Assembly: GCA_964036665.1 (NCBI GenBank)
Contig: OZ038533.1
Location: 12,112,413-12,176,412, forward strand
Source: Gordius sp. MW1
Lineage: Eukaryota; Nematomorpha; Gordioida; Gordea; Gordiidae
Direction of reading: 5' to 3'
DNA: 64,000 nt
Of this stretch, positions 1 to 10,424 are shown piece by piece (position 1 is the first letter of the stretch; each line of letters opens with the position of its first letter). Position numbers and translations under genes: made by a program. The notes beneath the pieces were generated by a model that saw only the letters and a list, made by a program, of their open reading frames with translations, was not told where the DNA came from and ran no database searches.

Positions 1-263
1 TCTATTTGCGTTCCTTTCGTCATTTTGATTAATTTAGAAGTTGATAAATAATAATGAATGAAAGAAAACCTATTCCTCAATAAATAAAGTATTAAATAAC
101 TAATCATTTTGCATTTTATACCCTCCCCCCCCCATAGGCAGTCTCGCCCCTTCCCACCTTTCTCCCCCATAAATTGCATAGCAAATATACTACTATACGG
201 AGTATAGATGAGGTTCGTTCCCCCTTTACTCCAGCCTCTCCCTCCCCTCTTCACTTCCCCCCC
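1..263 (-). repeat. Dispersed repeat R1, inverted copy at left edge
   Basis: Bases 1-120 read in reverse complement match about 42280-42380, and 130-230 match about 42000-42080 and 4570-4650. Shared landmarks are TATACGGAGTATAGA, an AAATTGC(A/T)(T/A)AGCAA near-palindrome beside CCATAAATT, and a GAGAAAGGTGGGAAGGGGCGAGA block (here inverted). No coding potential is seen. It is a dispersed repeat of unknown class, cut by the window edge. Confidence 0.7.
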
Positions 264-765
264 CCCTGGTTTTTTATTTTATTTATATATCACTTTTTTT
301 AAATAAAAAACATACCTATGAGCATTCATGGGGTATACAGGACCCCACGAGCCAAAAAAGTTTTTATATATTGAAAAATAGTGAGGGTGTCAAATCGCTA
401 GCCCCTTACTGTTTTTTTTACCTCACTCAATTAGCAACCATAAATTCTATGATTATTTAATTCAATCATCAAAATCGTATTTCAAGGCAAAAATTTATAA
501 AACTGTTGGCCAGAGAACTCTCCCATCTACATATGCTTAAAAAGTTGACTAATAAGCAGTTGCACAGAGATTTAAGAGAATTTATAAAACGATTGTATAA
601 CATTCAAGACAAACACGAACTAAAATCTGATAACAAAGATGTTCCAGCTGTCCCCGATGTCGGGATAAGAAAACAAGATTTTCGTGCAATAGATGTCAAA
701 ACCCTGTCTGTGCTGATCACACTATAATATTTTGCGAAACATACGAAAATAATGACCATTTTTAG

Positions 766-1083
766 GACCAATGTTACACGATCCAAATTTTTGTACTGTA
801 TAAGCGATCTGACATTCCATTTTCTTATTCGATCCAAAAAATAACGAAGCGCCGATTAGTGTTTTTCGCATTCGGAAAAACACAAATCGTAAGAAATAAA
901 CAAAAAATTTTACTCACGTTTTCATATTGTGATTTCGGACTCGCAAGGGCAGGTTTTGTAGGGTTAGGGTTAGGGTTAAGTCATTTTAGGTTCAAGATAC
1001 ATAATTACTTTTTTTGGATCGACTAAGAAAATGGAATGTCAGATCGCTTATACAGTCCAAGAATTTGGATCGTGTAACATTGG
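766..1083. mobile_element. Long-TIR MITE (Mutator-like) inside the piggyBac relic
   Basis: The two ends are about 70-bp inverted repeats: CCAATGTTACACGATCCAAA at the left and its near-perfect complement ending at 1083. A roughly 10-bp duplication flanks it, CCATTTTTAG at 756-765 and CCATTTTTTAG at 1084-1094. The uninterrupted piggyBac tail at about 27961-27975 reads straight through this site, which confirms an insertion. Long TIRs with 9-11-bp duplications fit Mutator-like MITEs. There is no coding sequence. Confidence 0.7.
959..979 (+). repeat. Short interstitial TTAGGG-type repeat
   Basis: About three and a half tandem copies of TTAGGG lie in the middle of the long-TIR MITE. They match the common animal telomere unit. 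The tract is short and internal to a transposon, so it is not evidence for a chromosome end. Confidence 0.6.
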
Positions 1084-1466
1084 CCATTTTTTAGAGTCTT
1101 CTATTTTTTTACTGTATAATCATTTTATCATAAATGCATGTTTTTTATATTTTTCAAACCCTCTTTTAATAAAAAAAACATTTGCTTTTTATATTTTTAC
1201 TAACTCTTTGGTCTCCATGACAAAAAGAAGTCATTTAGATTTTTATTAACTTTCTTTGTGTTTAGCCAATTGCATATAATTTTAGAATTACTATTTAAAT
1301 TTTTTCCCACAAACCTATAAGAGGCTTTAATAAACTTGTATTTTAAATTCGGGAAGTGTTACTATATTGGTTTTGAAATTATGATCATTTTAAGAATGGG
1401 GTTTAATCGACCTCATAAGTCACTTCAGGGTTGGGATTTCTATAAGTACATTGGAGGGTTAAAAAA

Positions 1467-2960
1467 TATAAAAACATGCATGATAAAATAAAAAAAGAGG
1501 TAGGGTATAAAAAATGGTCATTTTTTCGCTTATTTTTTCACAAAAACTTATGATGTGTTCAGCACAGAGAGGGTCTTGACAAGTATTGCACGGTCTTGTT
1601 TTTTAATCTCCGTTTGGAATATCTTTGTTTTTGTTAGAGAGTTTGCGTTTTTCTTCGATGTTATACAATCGTTTAATGAATTCCCCTGTATCTCTATGCA
1701 GCAATTTATTTGTCTAAGCATATATGTAGATGGGATAATTCTTTTGCCAACATTTTTATCATTTTTGTCTAGACATATGATTTTAATGATTATATTGATA
1801 AATAATCATAGCATTTGTAGTTGCAATATTGAGTAAGGTAAAGATACAAGGGGGCAAAGTTTCGTTATATGCTGCACAAAGCTGATCAACTATGTTTACT
1901 CATTCGTTAGTCTTGTTGTAAAATGTGATTATATAAGGTTTTAAAGCAGTTGTAGAATCTGGATCAATTTTTTGGTCATTGTGTAGAGATGACATAACAT
2001 CACCTGCTTGTTTTTTCGGAATATGATATTAATGTTAGATTTTTTGAAAAAGAATATTACTTGGTAAAACTTTTGCCTTTTTTCTTGACCAAAACTTGGT
2101 AGAATTTGCTATTAAATTTTTCATGGTCCCCACCATTGTTAACTAATGGTTTGCCAATAGATGCTTGGCCAACTCATAGCTTGTGAATCAATTATCCATA
2201 GTAATATTTCTATTAGATTTTGTTATGGGCATTCCAACCTTGTAGCTACATCAAATTACTAACTTTAGAGCCTGCTTATAATTCCAAGTTATATGTATAA
2301 TAAGTTCTTGCAATTACAGAGAATAGATTTTGAGTTAATACTTGTTAGGCTTGTTTGAAATAAATTGCCTAAAAGGGCATATTCTTTTAAAGGCTAGCAA
2401 CGTCTCATCCAATGTCAGGTATTGACTAGGAGCGCATGCTGCTTGTATATTTTTGTTGATTAAGAAGTTCACTAACATGAGTTCTTTAGTGCTTGTATTA
2501 ATAAAAACCTGAATATATTATGGATATAATGGCCCTAAAATTTCAATCCCATACCCATTTAGCCCCCATAGCTCTGATATGTTTAGATGTTAAAAATACC
2601 AACAAGTAGTACTCCTAACAAAGCCTTCAATTCTTCTGCAACCATCAAACTATTTTGCTTGTATAACTGAATTAACTGACAATATTTGGTTTGGTATACA
2701 TACTTTATAATTAATGAGGTAAAATTTTGGGTAAACAAAATCGTTTTTTTATTGGATAGAAGTTTTTACTCCATTTACTATCTTTCCCTATTTTAAAAAT
2801 ATAAAATAAATTTGATTTTTTATACCTTATGAATATTTCGTTTTGGTCAACTCACTTCTATTGCCACTTTCATGTTTGCCAGTGAACGCATTGGAAAACT
2901 GCAAACACTCATTTAAAGTGTTTTTCATTGTTCTTCGCCCAATATATTTTTCCCTTATTA
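1467..2960 (-). pseudogene. piggyBac transposase relic, minus strand (copy C)
   Basis: Read on the minus strand this is a heavily decayed piggyBac-like transposase. The Cys-rich tail lies near 1560-1600, the KIL..LTRE-type helix near 1750, the GGVD-equivalent region near 1880, and the NWFTSYELAKHLL-like second-Asp region near 2100-2180. The Y(L/S)..DE first-Asp region lies near 2400, and an N-terminal part near 2780-2900 includes the same small intron seen in the plus-strand copy (about 2790-2830). Frameshifts and stops are too many for a usable ORF. Its 3' tail abuts the 3' end of the preceding plus-strand relic, so the two lie tail to tail. Confidence 0.65.
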
Positions 2961-2989
2961 TAGCATATACAAATCAATGCAAATCTTTG

Positions 2990-3060
2990 TCAACCCTCAA
3001 GAGTATTCGTAAAAATCCTTAACGCGAAAGCATTCGTGGGCTATTTTTTACCCCATTATT
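2990..3060 (+). repeat. piggyBac-type terminal repeat fragment
   Basis: TTAACGCGAAAGCATTCGTGG begins at about 3019. It resembles the termini at 310-350 (GAGCATTCATGGGGTATACAG) and 8284-8325 (GCGAGAGCACTCGTGGGATA), each followed shortly by a CCCC block. The preceding TTAA suits a piggyBac target. It looks like an isolated end of a second piggyBac subfamily. Confidence 0.45.
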
Positions 3061-3189
3061 TAACTTTCCAACTATTAACCTGTCAGAGTATACGCAAATT
3101 ATAAATAAATATAACGCAATTTAAGTCTAATGAATCTTGCCTTTTCAGTTGTTTAATTTTTAATCAAGAACTAGGTTAGGTAAAAATTT

Positions 3190-4420
3190 ATGCTGCACAA
3201 ACTTCATCCACTAATCAACTCCTCCTTTGATCATGTTGTAAAATGAATTATTCCTGGTTTTAAAGCAGTCCCAGAATCTGGGTCAATTTTTTGGGCATAA
3301 TGAAGAGATGACAGTAACATCACCTGCTTGTTTTTTTGGAATATAAGATACTAACGTTAGATTTTCTTGTGAAGAAAGGTTACTTTTGCATCTTTTGCTT
3401 GGCCAAAATTTTGTGGAGGTTGCTTTTAATTTTTTTTCCATGGTCCCCACCATTGTTAGTGAATGGTTTGCCAATCGATGCTTGGCCAACTCATATCTTG
3501 GGGAACCAATTATCTAAAGTAACATTTCTATTTGATTTTGAGATGGGCACTATCAACCTTGTAACTACGTCAAATGGCTTGTTACTAACTTTATAAGGAC
3601 CATATGGCTGAGAGCCTGCGTATAATTCCAAGTTATATGTACTCTTGCATCCACAAGAGAATAAATTTTAAGCCCAATTTGTTAGTTTATTTGAAATGTA
3701 TTGTCTAAAAGGGTATCTTCCTTTAAATGCTGGCAGCATTTCATCCAATGTCAGGTATTGACTTGGAGAGTATGCTGCTGGTATATTTTTGTTGAAAATA
3801 TCAAGAAGTTCCCTAACATGAGTCGCCTTGTCATAAACTTTTTTATAATTTCTTGAGCAGGAATCATCAGATGTTAGCACCTTTAATAAAAACCTGAATC
3901 GCTTTATACACATCACAGCCCTAAGAATCTCAATTCCATACCCATCTTGCCCCCATATGTCCGATAGGTCACGATGGTTTGATTTAAATATGCCAACAAA
4001 GCATTTAATTCCTCTGCAGTCATCAAACTATTTTGCTGGTGTTTTTCTAAATTAACTGTTTTTTTGGTAATTTTAATTTGTAATTATTTAAGTGAAATTT
4101 TGGGTAAAAAACAACAAAAAACAGTCAAGATCTGATAAGGCCTATCTGCCTATTCCTTTTACTCCTGATAAACATGTTAAGATATTGTGGGATCAGGTTT
4201 TTTTTATTGGGGAGAAGTTTGTACTGCATTTGGTTCTCTTTACTTAATTTTAACATATAAAATATTATTGATTTTTTATACAGTATAAATATTTTGTTTT
4301 GGCAAAGTCTGTCCTAGTTCCTTCTATATCCACATCTTAATCACTTCCCTTTTCACTCTCAATTAGGTCACCTCTTGATGTTAAAACAAATCATCTAACT
4401 AATTATTATAATAAAATCTT
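3190..4420 (-). pseudogene. piggyBac transposase relic, minus strand (copy B)
   Basis: This is the least deleted middle region of a piggyBac-like (DDE_Tnp_1_7 family) transposase in the window. Reading 5' to 3' on the minus strand: an acidic N-terminal stretch near 4300-4380; the small intron near 4240-4290; the WGQDGYGIEILRAVMCIKRF block near 3890-3950; the first catalytic region (YLTLDEMLPAFKGRYPFRQY) at about 3690-3760; the second (NW.. then LANHSLTMVGT) near 3440-3520; and GGVD followed at once by a stop near 3205-3220. Multiple stops and frameshifts split it, so it is inactive. It is related to copies A and C. Confidence 0.75.
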
Positions 4421-4489
4421 ATTATTACCATCAGCTGGTTATAAAAGTTACTAAAAAGAGCTTCACAAGAATATCAATAACTATAAAAA

Positions 4490-4690
4490 CTCGGGCCTTC
4501 GGCCCTCGTGGGAAGGGGAAGAGGGGAATGAGTAGGGGAAGGGAAGGGAAGGGGGCAAGGGAAGGGGGAACTCTTCTATACTCCGTATAAACGTAGCATA
4601 TTTGCTAAGCAATTTATGGGCGAGAAAGGTGGGAAGGGGCGAGAATGCCTATAGGGGGGTATTAAATGCAAAATAATTAGTTAATTAGTT
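4490..4690 (+). repeat. Dispersed repeat R1 with GGGAA-rich lead-in
   Basis: It starts with the hairpin GGGCCTTCGGCCC and runs through a short AAGGG/GGGAA-rich tract. It then has CTATACTCCGTATAAACG, a TTGCTAAGCAATTTATGGGC near-palindrome and GAGAAAGGTGGGAAGGGGCGAGAA. The same order occurs at 41790-42090 (where the GGGAA tract is expanded) and inverted at the left edge. No coding sequence. Confidence 0.7.
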
Positions 4691-5440
4691 ATAGGCCCTT
4701 GTAGGGGAGGGCATAGGGTAATTATCAATGGTAACCAATTAAACGAAAAAAAAAAATTCGATTTATTTGGCCAATGGTCATTTTTTCCATTGGTCAGTAG
4801 CCTGCGGACGATCAAAAAGTCATATTATCAATGGTATTAACAAGAACAAAGTATTAATTTAATTTAAAAAGAATAAAAATTTTGCCCTCTCCGGGATTCG
4901 AACCCACATCAGTAGAGGCATAGGCCTTTTGTAGGGGCACAGGGACCCATATCAGTAGAGGCATAGGCCCTTGTAGGGGAGGGCATAGGGTAGTTATTAA
5001 TGTTAACCAATTCAAAACGGAAAAAAAAAGTTCGATTTATTTGGACAATGGTCATTTTTTTCATTGGTCAGTAGCCAGCGGACGGCCAAAAAGTCATATC
5101 GTCAATGTTATTAACAGGAACAATATATTAATTTAATTTAAAAAAAAAATAAAAATTTTGCCCTCTCCGGGATTCGAACCCACATCAGTTAAGGCATTTG
5201 TTTACAAGCCGGCGCTATAACCCGTCTTACCATGCTGGTTTTAAAATATTAGAAGTTTTTATGTTATTTATATAGATAATGAAATAATACCATAAATTGC
5301 ATGGCAATTAAAAGTTGTGTTTTATGTTTAGAAAATCAATATATTTCATCGGTCAGTAGCCAGCGGATGGTCAAAAAGTCATATTATCAATGGTATTAAC
5401 AAGAACAAAATATTAATTTAATTTTAAAAAAAAACAAAAA
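4691..5440 (-). mobile_element. tRNA-derived SINE, tandem copies
   Basis: Two units about 272-276 bp apart share CATAGGCCCTTGTAGGGGAGGGCATAGGG, CATTGGTCAGTAGCC, TATTAACAAGAACAA and a perfect Pol III B box on the minus strand (GGGTTCGAATCCC, near 4893-4905 and 5168-5180). The right-hand unit, inverted from about 5245, reads like a tRNA body: an A-box-like TGGTAAGACGG and then the B box. A third, shorter unit without the tRNA part ends near 5440. A plus-strand copy lies at 36520-36897. It is a SINE and not a tRNA gene, because there is no complete cloverleaf and the tail is repeated. Confidence 0.65.
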
Positions 5441-5499
5441 AAAACAGTGAAGGGTAACGGACAACGGACAATTAAAAATCAAAAACGAGCCCATATAAA

Positions 5500-5998
5500 A
5501 AAAACGAGCCCATAAATTGCATAGCAATTAATAAACAAATATAACTAGCGATATTCATTCCAAATGTTATACACATGCTTAAATTACTATTTTTAAGTGA
5601 AAAATAAAAAAAAATTGACAAAAAAACTTTATTATTGACCTTATGGGGTATATAGGACCCCAAACGCTTATATCTCCAGAAGTATTGAGGCAAATCCAAT
5701 GAATTTTTCAGAATGTAGCTTTTGCATAATTATCAAAACTCTAAAAAACCAAATTCTAAAATTCTATAAGTGGTGTTAAATTATAACTTTCGTGGGGTTT
5801 CTCAGACCCCATAAATACATTGGAGAATTAAACTACTATTTATAAAATTAAATTATTTTTTTCCACAAACCTATTATAATAATAGCCCTTAATAAACTTA
5901 TATTAAAAATTTGGGAAATGTTTTTATATTGGTGTTAAAGTCATTTTAAGAATGGGGTCTGATATACCCCATAAGTCTCCCCATGATTGAGATTTCTT
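5500..5998. mobile_element. piggyBac terminal fragments, back to back
   Basis: 5525-5833 is the inverted 5' end of a piggyBac-like element: it holds the complement of GGGGTCTGAGAAACCCCACGAAAGTTATAATTTAACACCAC and ends TACATTGGAGAATTAA. 5835-5996 matches the 3' tail of the same family on the plus strand (compare 28180-28335). The pair shows nested or rearranged insertion. No ORF belongs to it. Confidence 0.6.
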
Positions 5999-6000
5999 AA

Positions 6001-8065
6001 CCCTCCATTTTGTACCTATGGGGTCTGACAGACCCCACGAAAGTTATAATTTAACACCACTTAAACAGTTTAAGATTTAGAGATCTGGTTTTTTTAGAGT
6101 TTTCCTAAATATACAAAAGCTACATTCCCTGAAAATTTCATTCGATTTACTCCAATACTTTTTGAGATATAAGCGTTTGGGGTCCAATAGACCCCATAAG
6201 GCAAGTTAAGAAAGTTTTTTTGTTTTGGCCAAAAAAATTTTTTCATTTTTTTTACTTAAAAATAGTAATTTAAACATGGATATAACATTTGAAATGAATA
6301 TCGCTACTCAAATTTTTAATTATTGACAATTATTGATGTTCATGTGGAGCTATTTTTAGTAATTTTTGTAATCAGCTGTTATGAATTGTGCAATATACGA
6401 TTGTTTAAAATCTTCTAGTTCCTGTTCTGACTCAGATGGTAATAATAAAATTATAATGTTACAAAGCTAGATGACTTTGTGTTATCATCAAGTGAAGAAG
6501 ATGATTTAATTGAGAGTGATATTGAAAGTGATTTAGATGAAGGCCCAGAAACAATAAATGCAGAATTGGCTAAAACTAAATATTTATATGGTATAAAAAA
6601 TCAAATTTTATATTTTTAAATAGGAAAGGATGGATCAAAATGGAGCAAACTATGCTTTCCATTAAAAAAAACTAGGTCACATAATATCATCACATGTTTA
6701 CCAGGAGTCAAAAATATAGGGAAAAGAGCCATGTCTGCTCTGAATTGTTTTCAACTTTTTTTTACTCAAGATTTTAATTCAATAATCATAAAGTATACAA
6801 ACCAAAAAATACAAACTCTTAATTCACAACAAATGGAGCAAAATAATTAGATGACTTTAGAGGAATTCTAATAAGCCATTTGATGTGGTTACAAGGTTAA
6901 TATTGCCCATCTCCAAAACCAATAGAAATGTAACTTTAGATAATTGGTTCACAAGTTATGAGTTGGCCAAGCATCTTTTGGCAAATCATTCCCTAACAAT
7001 GGTGGGAACTCTAAAAAAAAATAAAAGGCAAATTCCACCAAATTTTGGCCAAGCTAAAGATGCAAAAGTTTTATCAAGTAATTTTCTTTTCCAAGAAAAT
7101 CTAACATTAGTATCTTACATTCCAAAAAAAAACAAGCAGGTGATGTTGCTGTCATCTCTCCATTATGACCAAAAAATTGACCCAGAATCTGGGACTGCTC
7201 AAAAACCAGAAATAATCACCTTTTAAAACATGACTAAAGGGGGAGTTGCTATAGTGGATCAACTTTGTGCATCCTATAATGTTGCAAGGGTGTCCAATCG
7301 CTGGCCCCTTACTGTTTTTTTCACCTTACTAAATATCGCAACCATAAATTCTATGCTAGTTTATCAGTTTAACCATCAAATTCGCATGTCAAGGCAAAAA
7401 TTTATAAAAATGTTGACCAGAGAACTCTCCAAAATACATATGGTAAACAGGTGGAATAACAAACAACTCCATAAAGATACAAGGGAATTCATTAAACGAT
7501 TGTACAACGTAGAAGAGAATGAACCAAGATCTGATAAAAAACGAAGATGTTCCAGTTGCCCCCGCAACCGAGATGTAAAAACAAGATTTTTGTGCAATTC
7601 TTGTCAAAAACCGCTCTGTTCTAGTCACATTGTAATGTTGTGTGAAAAATGCAGTGAAAAAAACGAAAAATAAAACCCCTATTTTTAAAGTCTTCTATTT
7701 TTTTTCTGTATAATCATTTTATCGTGAAATTATGTTTTTTATATTTTTTAAACCTTCTTTGAATAAAAAACATTTACTTTTTATATTTTTGACGAATTGT
7801 TTAGAATCTGTGACAAAAAGAAAACATGTCACTTTATATTTTATGAATTTTCTCCATGTTTAGTAAATTTCATATAATTTTTAAATTAATATTTATAATC
7901 AAAAATTTTTTTTCTACAAACCTACAAGAGGCTTTAATAAACTTATATTTAAAATTAGAGAACTTTTTCTTTAATGGTATTAAAGCTACGATCATTTTAA
8001 GATTGGGGTCTATTAGAACCCATAAGTCATTCTGGGAGAGTAATTTCTATAGGAACGATGGAGGG
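6001..8065 (+). mobile_element. piggyBac-like transposon, TTAA to TTAA, dead transposase (copy A)
   Basis: TTAA at 5997-6000 and 8066-8069 bounds a 2.07-kb element with inverted ends CCCTCCAT...ATGGAGGG. The transposase starts near 6380 with an acidic region rich in Ser, Asp and Glu that contains a frameshift near 6460. It continues across a 33-nt intron (6591-6623) into GKDGSKWSKL. An internal deletion near 6840-6880 removes the first catalytic Asp. The second is in TLDNWFTSYEL at about 6935-6965. A stop at 7224-7226 interrupts the frame, and the GGVDxxD motif reads GGVAIVD at 7239-7259, with Ala for the first Asp. The C-terminal Cys/His-rich domain (CSSCP...CNSCQKPLCSSH...CEKC) is intact to 7673. 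The element is inactive. Confidence 0.85.
6591..6623 (+). other. 33-nt GT-AG mini-intron in the piggyBac transposase
   Basis: GTATAAAAAATC...TTTTTAAATAG starts with GT and ends with AG. Removing it joins LYG to KDGSKW in frame, while reading through meets a stop. The minus-strand copies B and C carry the same insertion at the same place, beginning GTATAAAAAATCAA in both. It is short for an animal intron, but its retention in three copies supports real splicing in the ancestral element. Confidence 0.6.
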
Positions 8066-8279
8066 TTAAGTAACCTCGAGGGTTAAAATAATGTCTTACT
8101 CTTGATGATTCCACAATCTTAAATAATACAATTCATGTTAAAAGCTAAAAGATGTTGTTTTCCTCTAGGAAAATTATATAATTCTGTTTTAAGTTTCGAG
8201 CCAAACCTTGCAATTTTTTTAGCATCAATGTAATGATATATTTAAGCTCAAAATTCCTAATTTTGTTTTTCAAAATTAA

Positions 8280-8500
8280 AATTACGCGAGAGCACTCGTG
8301 GGATACACCGGACCCCGGTGGCCAAAAGGATGCCAGATTTTAAAAAGTAAGCGGACCAAAACCTATAAAGTTTTCCCCAAACCTAATTCCTGATAAAACA
8401 CACTAACGAAAAGATCAAACCAATTCGTTTGAAATTGCGTTATTTATTCAAGTTTATAATTACGTAGGGTCTGTGGTACCCCAAGAATACTCTCGCGGGT
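8280..8500. mobile_element. Short TIR element of the second piggyBac-like subfamily
   Basis: The left end CGCGAGAGCACTCGTGGGAT and the right end (complement) CGCGAGAGTATTCTTGGGGT form 20-30-bp imperfect inverted repeats around about 160 bp of AT-rich DNA. The ends resemble the fragments at 310-350 and 3019-3060. No clean TTAA is seen at both sides, so the assignment to piggyBac rests on end similarity alone. Confidence 0.45.
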
Positions 8501-9717
8501 GATCACAGTTTATTTTTACTGTTGTAAATTTTTACTTTCTGGTGGGTACCATAATAAGATTCGGGCAATTGGGGCTCAATTTTGTTTTAAAATAATGTAT
8601 TATATTGTTTTTGTGTATATTTTATCACTTTTTAATTTGATTTCATAATATTTGTTTATCCTAGTTCTCTTTAAAAAAAATCAAAAATTAAGATGACATT
8701 TTTTAAAAATAAAAGATATTAATGCTAAAAATTTTAAAACACACCATTTGGTCCGGGTAGCTCTGATAATTCGGGCATTTTCGGGCGGACACAGAAGAGT
8801 TCGGGGGGGGGGCAGATTAATTATATCGGACCGGGCCGGGTTCGGCAGAAAAATTCTAACAAATCTGACCTCTGGTAAGGATACCTGTCTATATTTTTTT
8901 AGTATCTCTGAAAATTTAGTAAGATTTTACAGAAAAGCAAATTTGCTTGATAATGCAACCTGCTTTTTAAATTTGCAAAAGTTTGAGGAAATCTGCCTTT
9001 TATTTTTTTTGGGCTGCCTACTAAAGTTAAGGAAAGGTTTTAAATGAAGGTTTAAGCAACTTACAACTAGTGAAGCTACTGTCCAGTGTCACATTTTTTC
9101 AGACTTGTAAATGGCCATAATTAGTCTGGACGCTAGATTTAGAGGCTTATTACTTAGTTCTTAGTCAATATGTTTCCTCACTTGAATTATTTATACATTC
9201 ATCTAAGAGATGGCATTCAATTAGGTATAATTTGAACCTTTTCTTACGCTCATAACTTGTCGATCTCATAAAATACAGAATTTTGTTATCAGCTGACAAA
9301 ATAATGATGCTTTATCACACTACGGTAACAAATCAATCCGTTTTAAAAATATTATTCTACCCATGCAAATTATTTTTTTTTCTTAACATTTTTATGATTA
9401 TGTATATTTAATCCTAAAAATACCTCAATTTTGTGCAAAATTAGAAAAAAAATTTGTGCATTCATAATCGGCAAAAAATGTGTGTATTTTAAAAGTATTT
9501 GACTAAACACGAAATACTCACAAAAGTAGTTCTTGCAAAAATAGTAGACTACTGAAAGGATCAGATTCATCGGTATAAATTGCGTTTTATAACTAACTAG
9601 CGCGGGCTAAGTAATTTTAATCTCGCAAATTGTATAAAAAAACATTGTCGTTTAGCCAATACCCTAATCCTAGCTATTCAAAGTTAAAGCCATTTGTGCA
9701 ATTTTTCACAATTAAAC
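8501..9717. other. CaV-beta downstream intron, no gene seen
   Basis: AT-rich sequence, mostly without repeats. A patch at 8745-8860 has several CGGGC/TCGGGC words like the ends of the hAT family at 62.7 kb and may be a decayed end of it. No further CaV-beta exon (guanylate-kinase-like region) is recognisable here or further left. Confidence 0.5.
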
Positions 9718-9827
9718 CTGGCGATGGGGGTGTAGAACCGCGCGAGTTGGAAGTAGATTTGACGTTTGCAGTTGCGTGATCTTGATGATTAAAAGCACCG
9801 AGGTTGGACGAGGAATTGATGCCGCGA
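9718..9827 (-). CDS. CACNB-like: Calcium channel beta subunit, HOOK-region exon
   Basis: A 110-bp internal exon. The acceptor TTGATTAG lies before 9827 and the donor G|GTTTAAT after 9718. It enters with two bases from the previous exon and leaves in phase 1. It encodes a Ser/Asn-rich stretch with SSSNLGAF and ends in NSRGSTPPSPG. CaV-beta proteins carry a similar Ser-rich segment and (S)R.STPP motif in the variable HOOK linker between the SH3 and guanylate-kinase-like domains. The next exon would begin the kinase-like part and is not found within the 9.7 kb to the left. Confidence 0.8.
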
Positions 9828-10054
9828 CTAATCAATAAAATGCGTTTAATTAATAAACTTTTATAATCATGGAGTTATGTATGTTCTAAGAGATGTCATC
9901 TATGTTTCGATCAAAGACTAACGTCGTTTTAAAAATACTACGATTCGCTGCAAAGGTAAATTGCAATATTTTGTTTCAATAATTTTAATTAGTCCATATT
10001 TAAAGCATTTTAGTATAAACTTTGAATTTAAATGTATGCCAAGAAATAAAGTAC

Positions 10055-10224
10055 CTAGAACCAAATTTGTTGGCCGCGGTACCAGAATTGGTAGACTTAT
10101 CTCGACTACTGGTTAAATTTTGCTGTTGGTGCCGAAGTGATTCGATTTTTACCGGGCTCGGTATAAATCCCAGCTCAGAATTTTCTTTCACGAGTCTTCC
10201 TATCCACCAATCATTGTTGAATTT
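10055..10224 (-). CDS. CACNB-like: Calcium channel beta subunit, SH3 exon
   Basis: A 170-bp exon (acceptor CCTTAAG before 10224, donor AG|GTACTT after 10055, phase 0 in and 2 out). It encodes [14 protein letters not shown]...[13 protein letters not shown], the signature end of the CaV-beta SH3 domain, then a Ser/Thr/Asn-rich start of the HOOK linker. CaV-beta is a cytoplasmic, MAGUK-like auxiliary subunit that binds the alpha-1 I-II linker and controls trafficking and gating of voltage-gated calcium channels. The preceding exon ends FLHIKE, giving FLHIKE-KFNNDWW as in known family members. The open frame extends beyond both splice sites by chance, and the exon is bounded here by splice consensus and family alignment. 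No stop or frameshift is seen. Confidence 0.92.
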
Positions 10225-10424
10225 CTTAAGGCAATAAATACATAGACAATAAATTTCAAAATGACATTTATTGTTATTTAGGGTCCAATCATTATTATTG
10301 TCGCGACATATTGACACTATGCGTAAAATATAAAGGAAATCTAGCCTATTGTAATTATTAAGTTGAAAGTTAAAAAGGCAACATGCTAAAATAATTTTTA
10401 AATTTTTCAACTATAATCTTCTTT

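Larger units (their letters stand above)
371..1462 (+). pseudogene. piggyBac transposase 3' remnant with its 3' terminal inverted repeat
   Basis: From 371 the sequence follows the C-terminal third of the piggyBac-like copy at 6001-8065: the SNRWPL-equivalent region, then the stretch reading RELSHLHML...NKQLHRDLREFIKRLYNI at about 508-603, then the start of the Cys-rich tail. It breaks by frameshift and stop near 727. The 3' untranslated tail continues, with an unrelated insertion at 766-1083, to a terminus reading GTACATTGGAGGGTTAA at 1446-1462. That is the inverted repeat and TTAA target typical of piggyBac elements. The 5' part of the gene is absent. Non-functional relic. Confidence 0.75.

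Noticed and set aside
959..979. A chromosome end or telomere
   Set aside because: Only 3.5 units, internal to a MITE.
4850..5260. A tRNA gene on the minus strand (A and B boxes present)
   Set aside because: The body is repeated in tandem, attached to a conserved non-tRNA tail, and does not give a full cloverleaf, so it is called a SINE.
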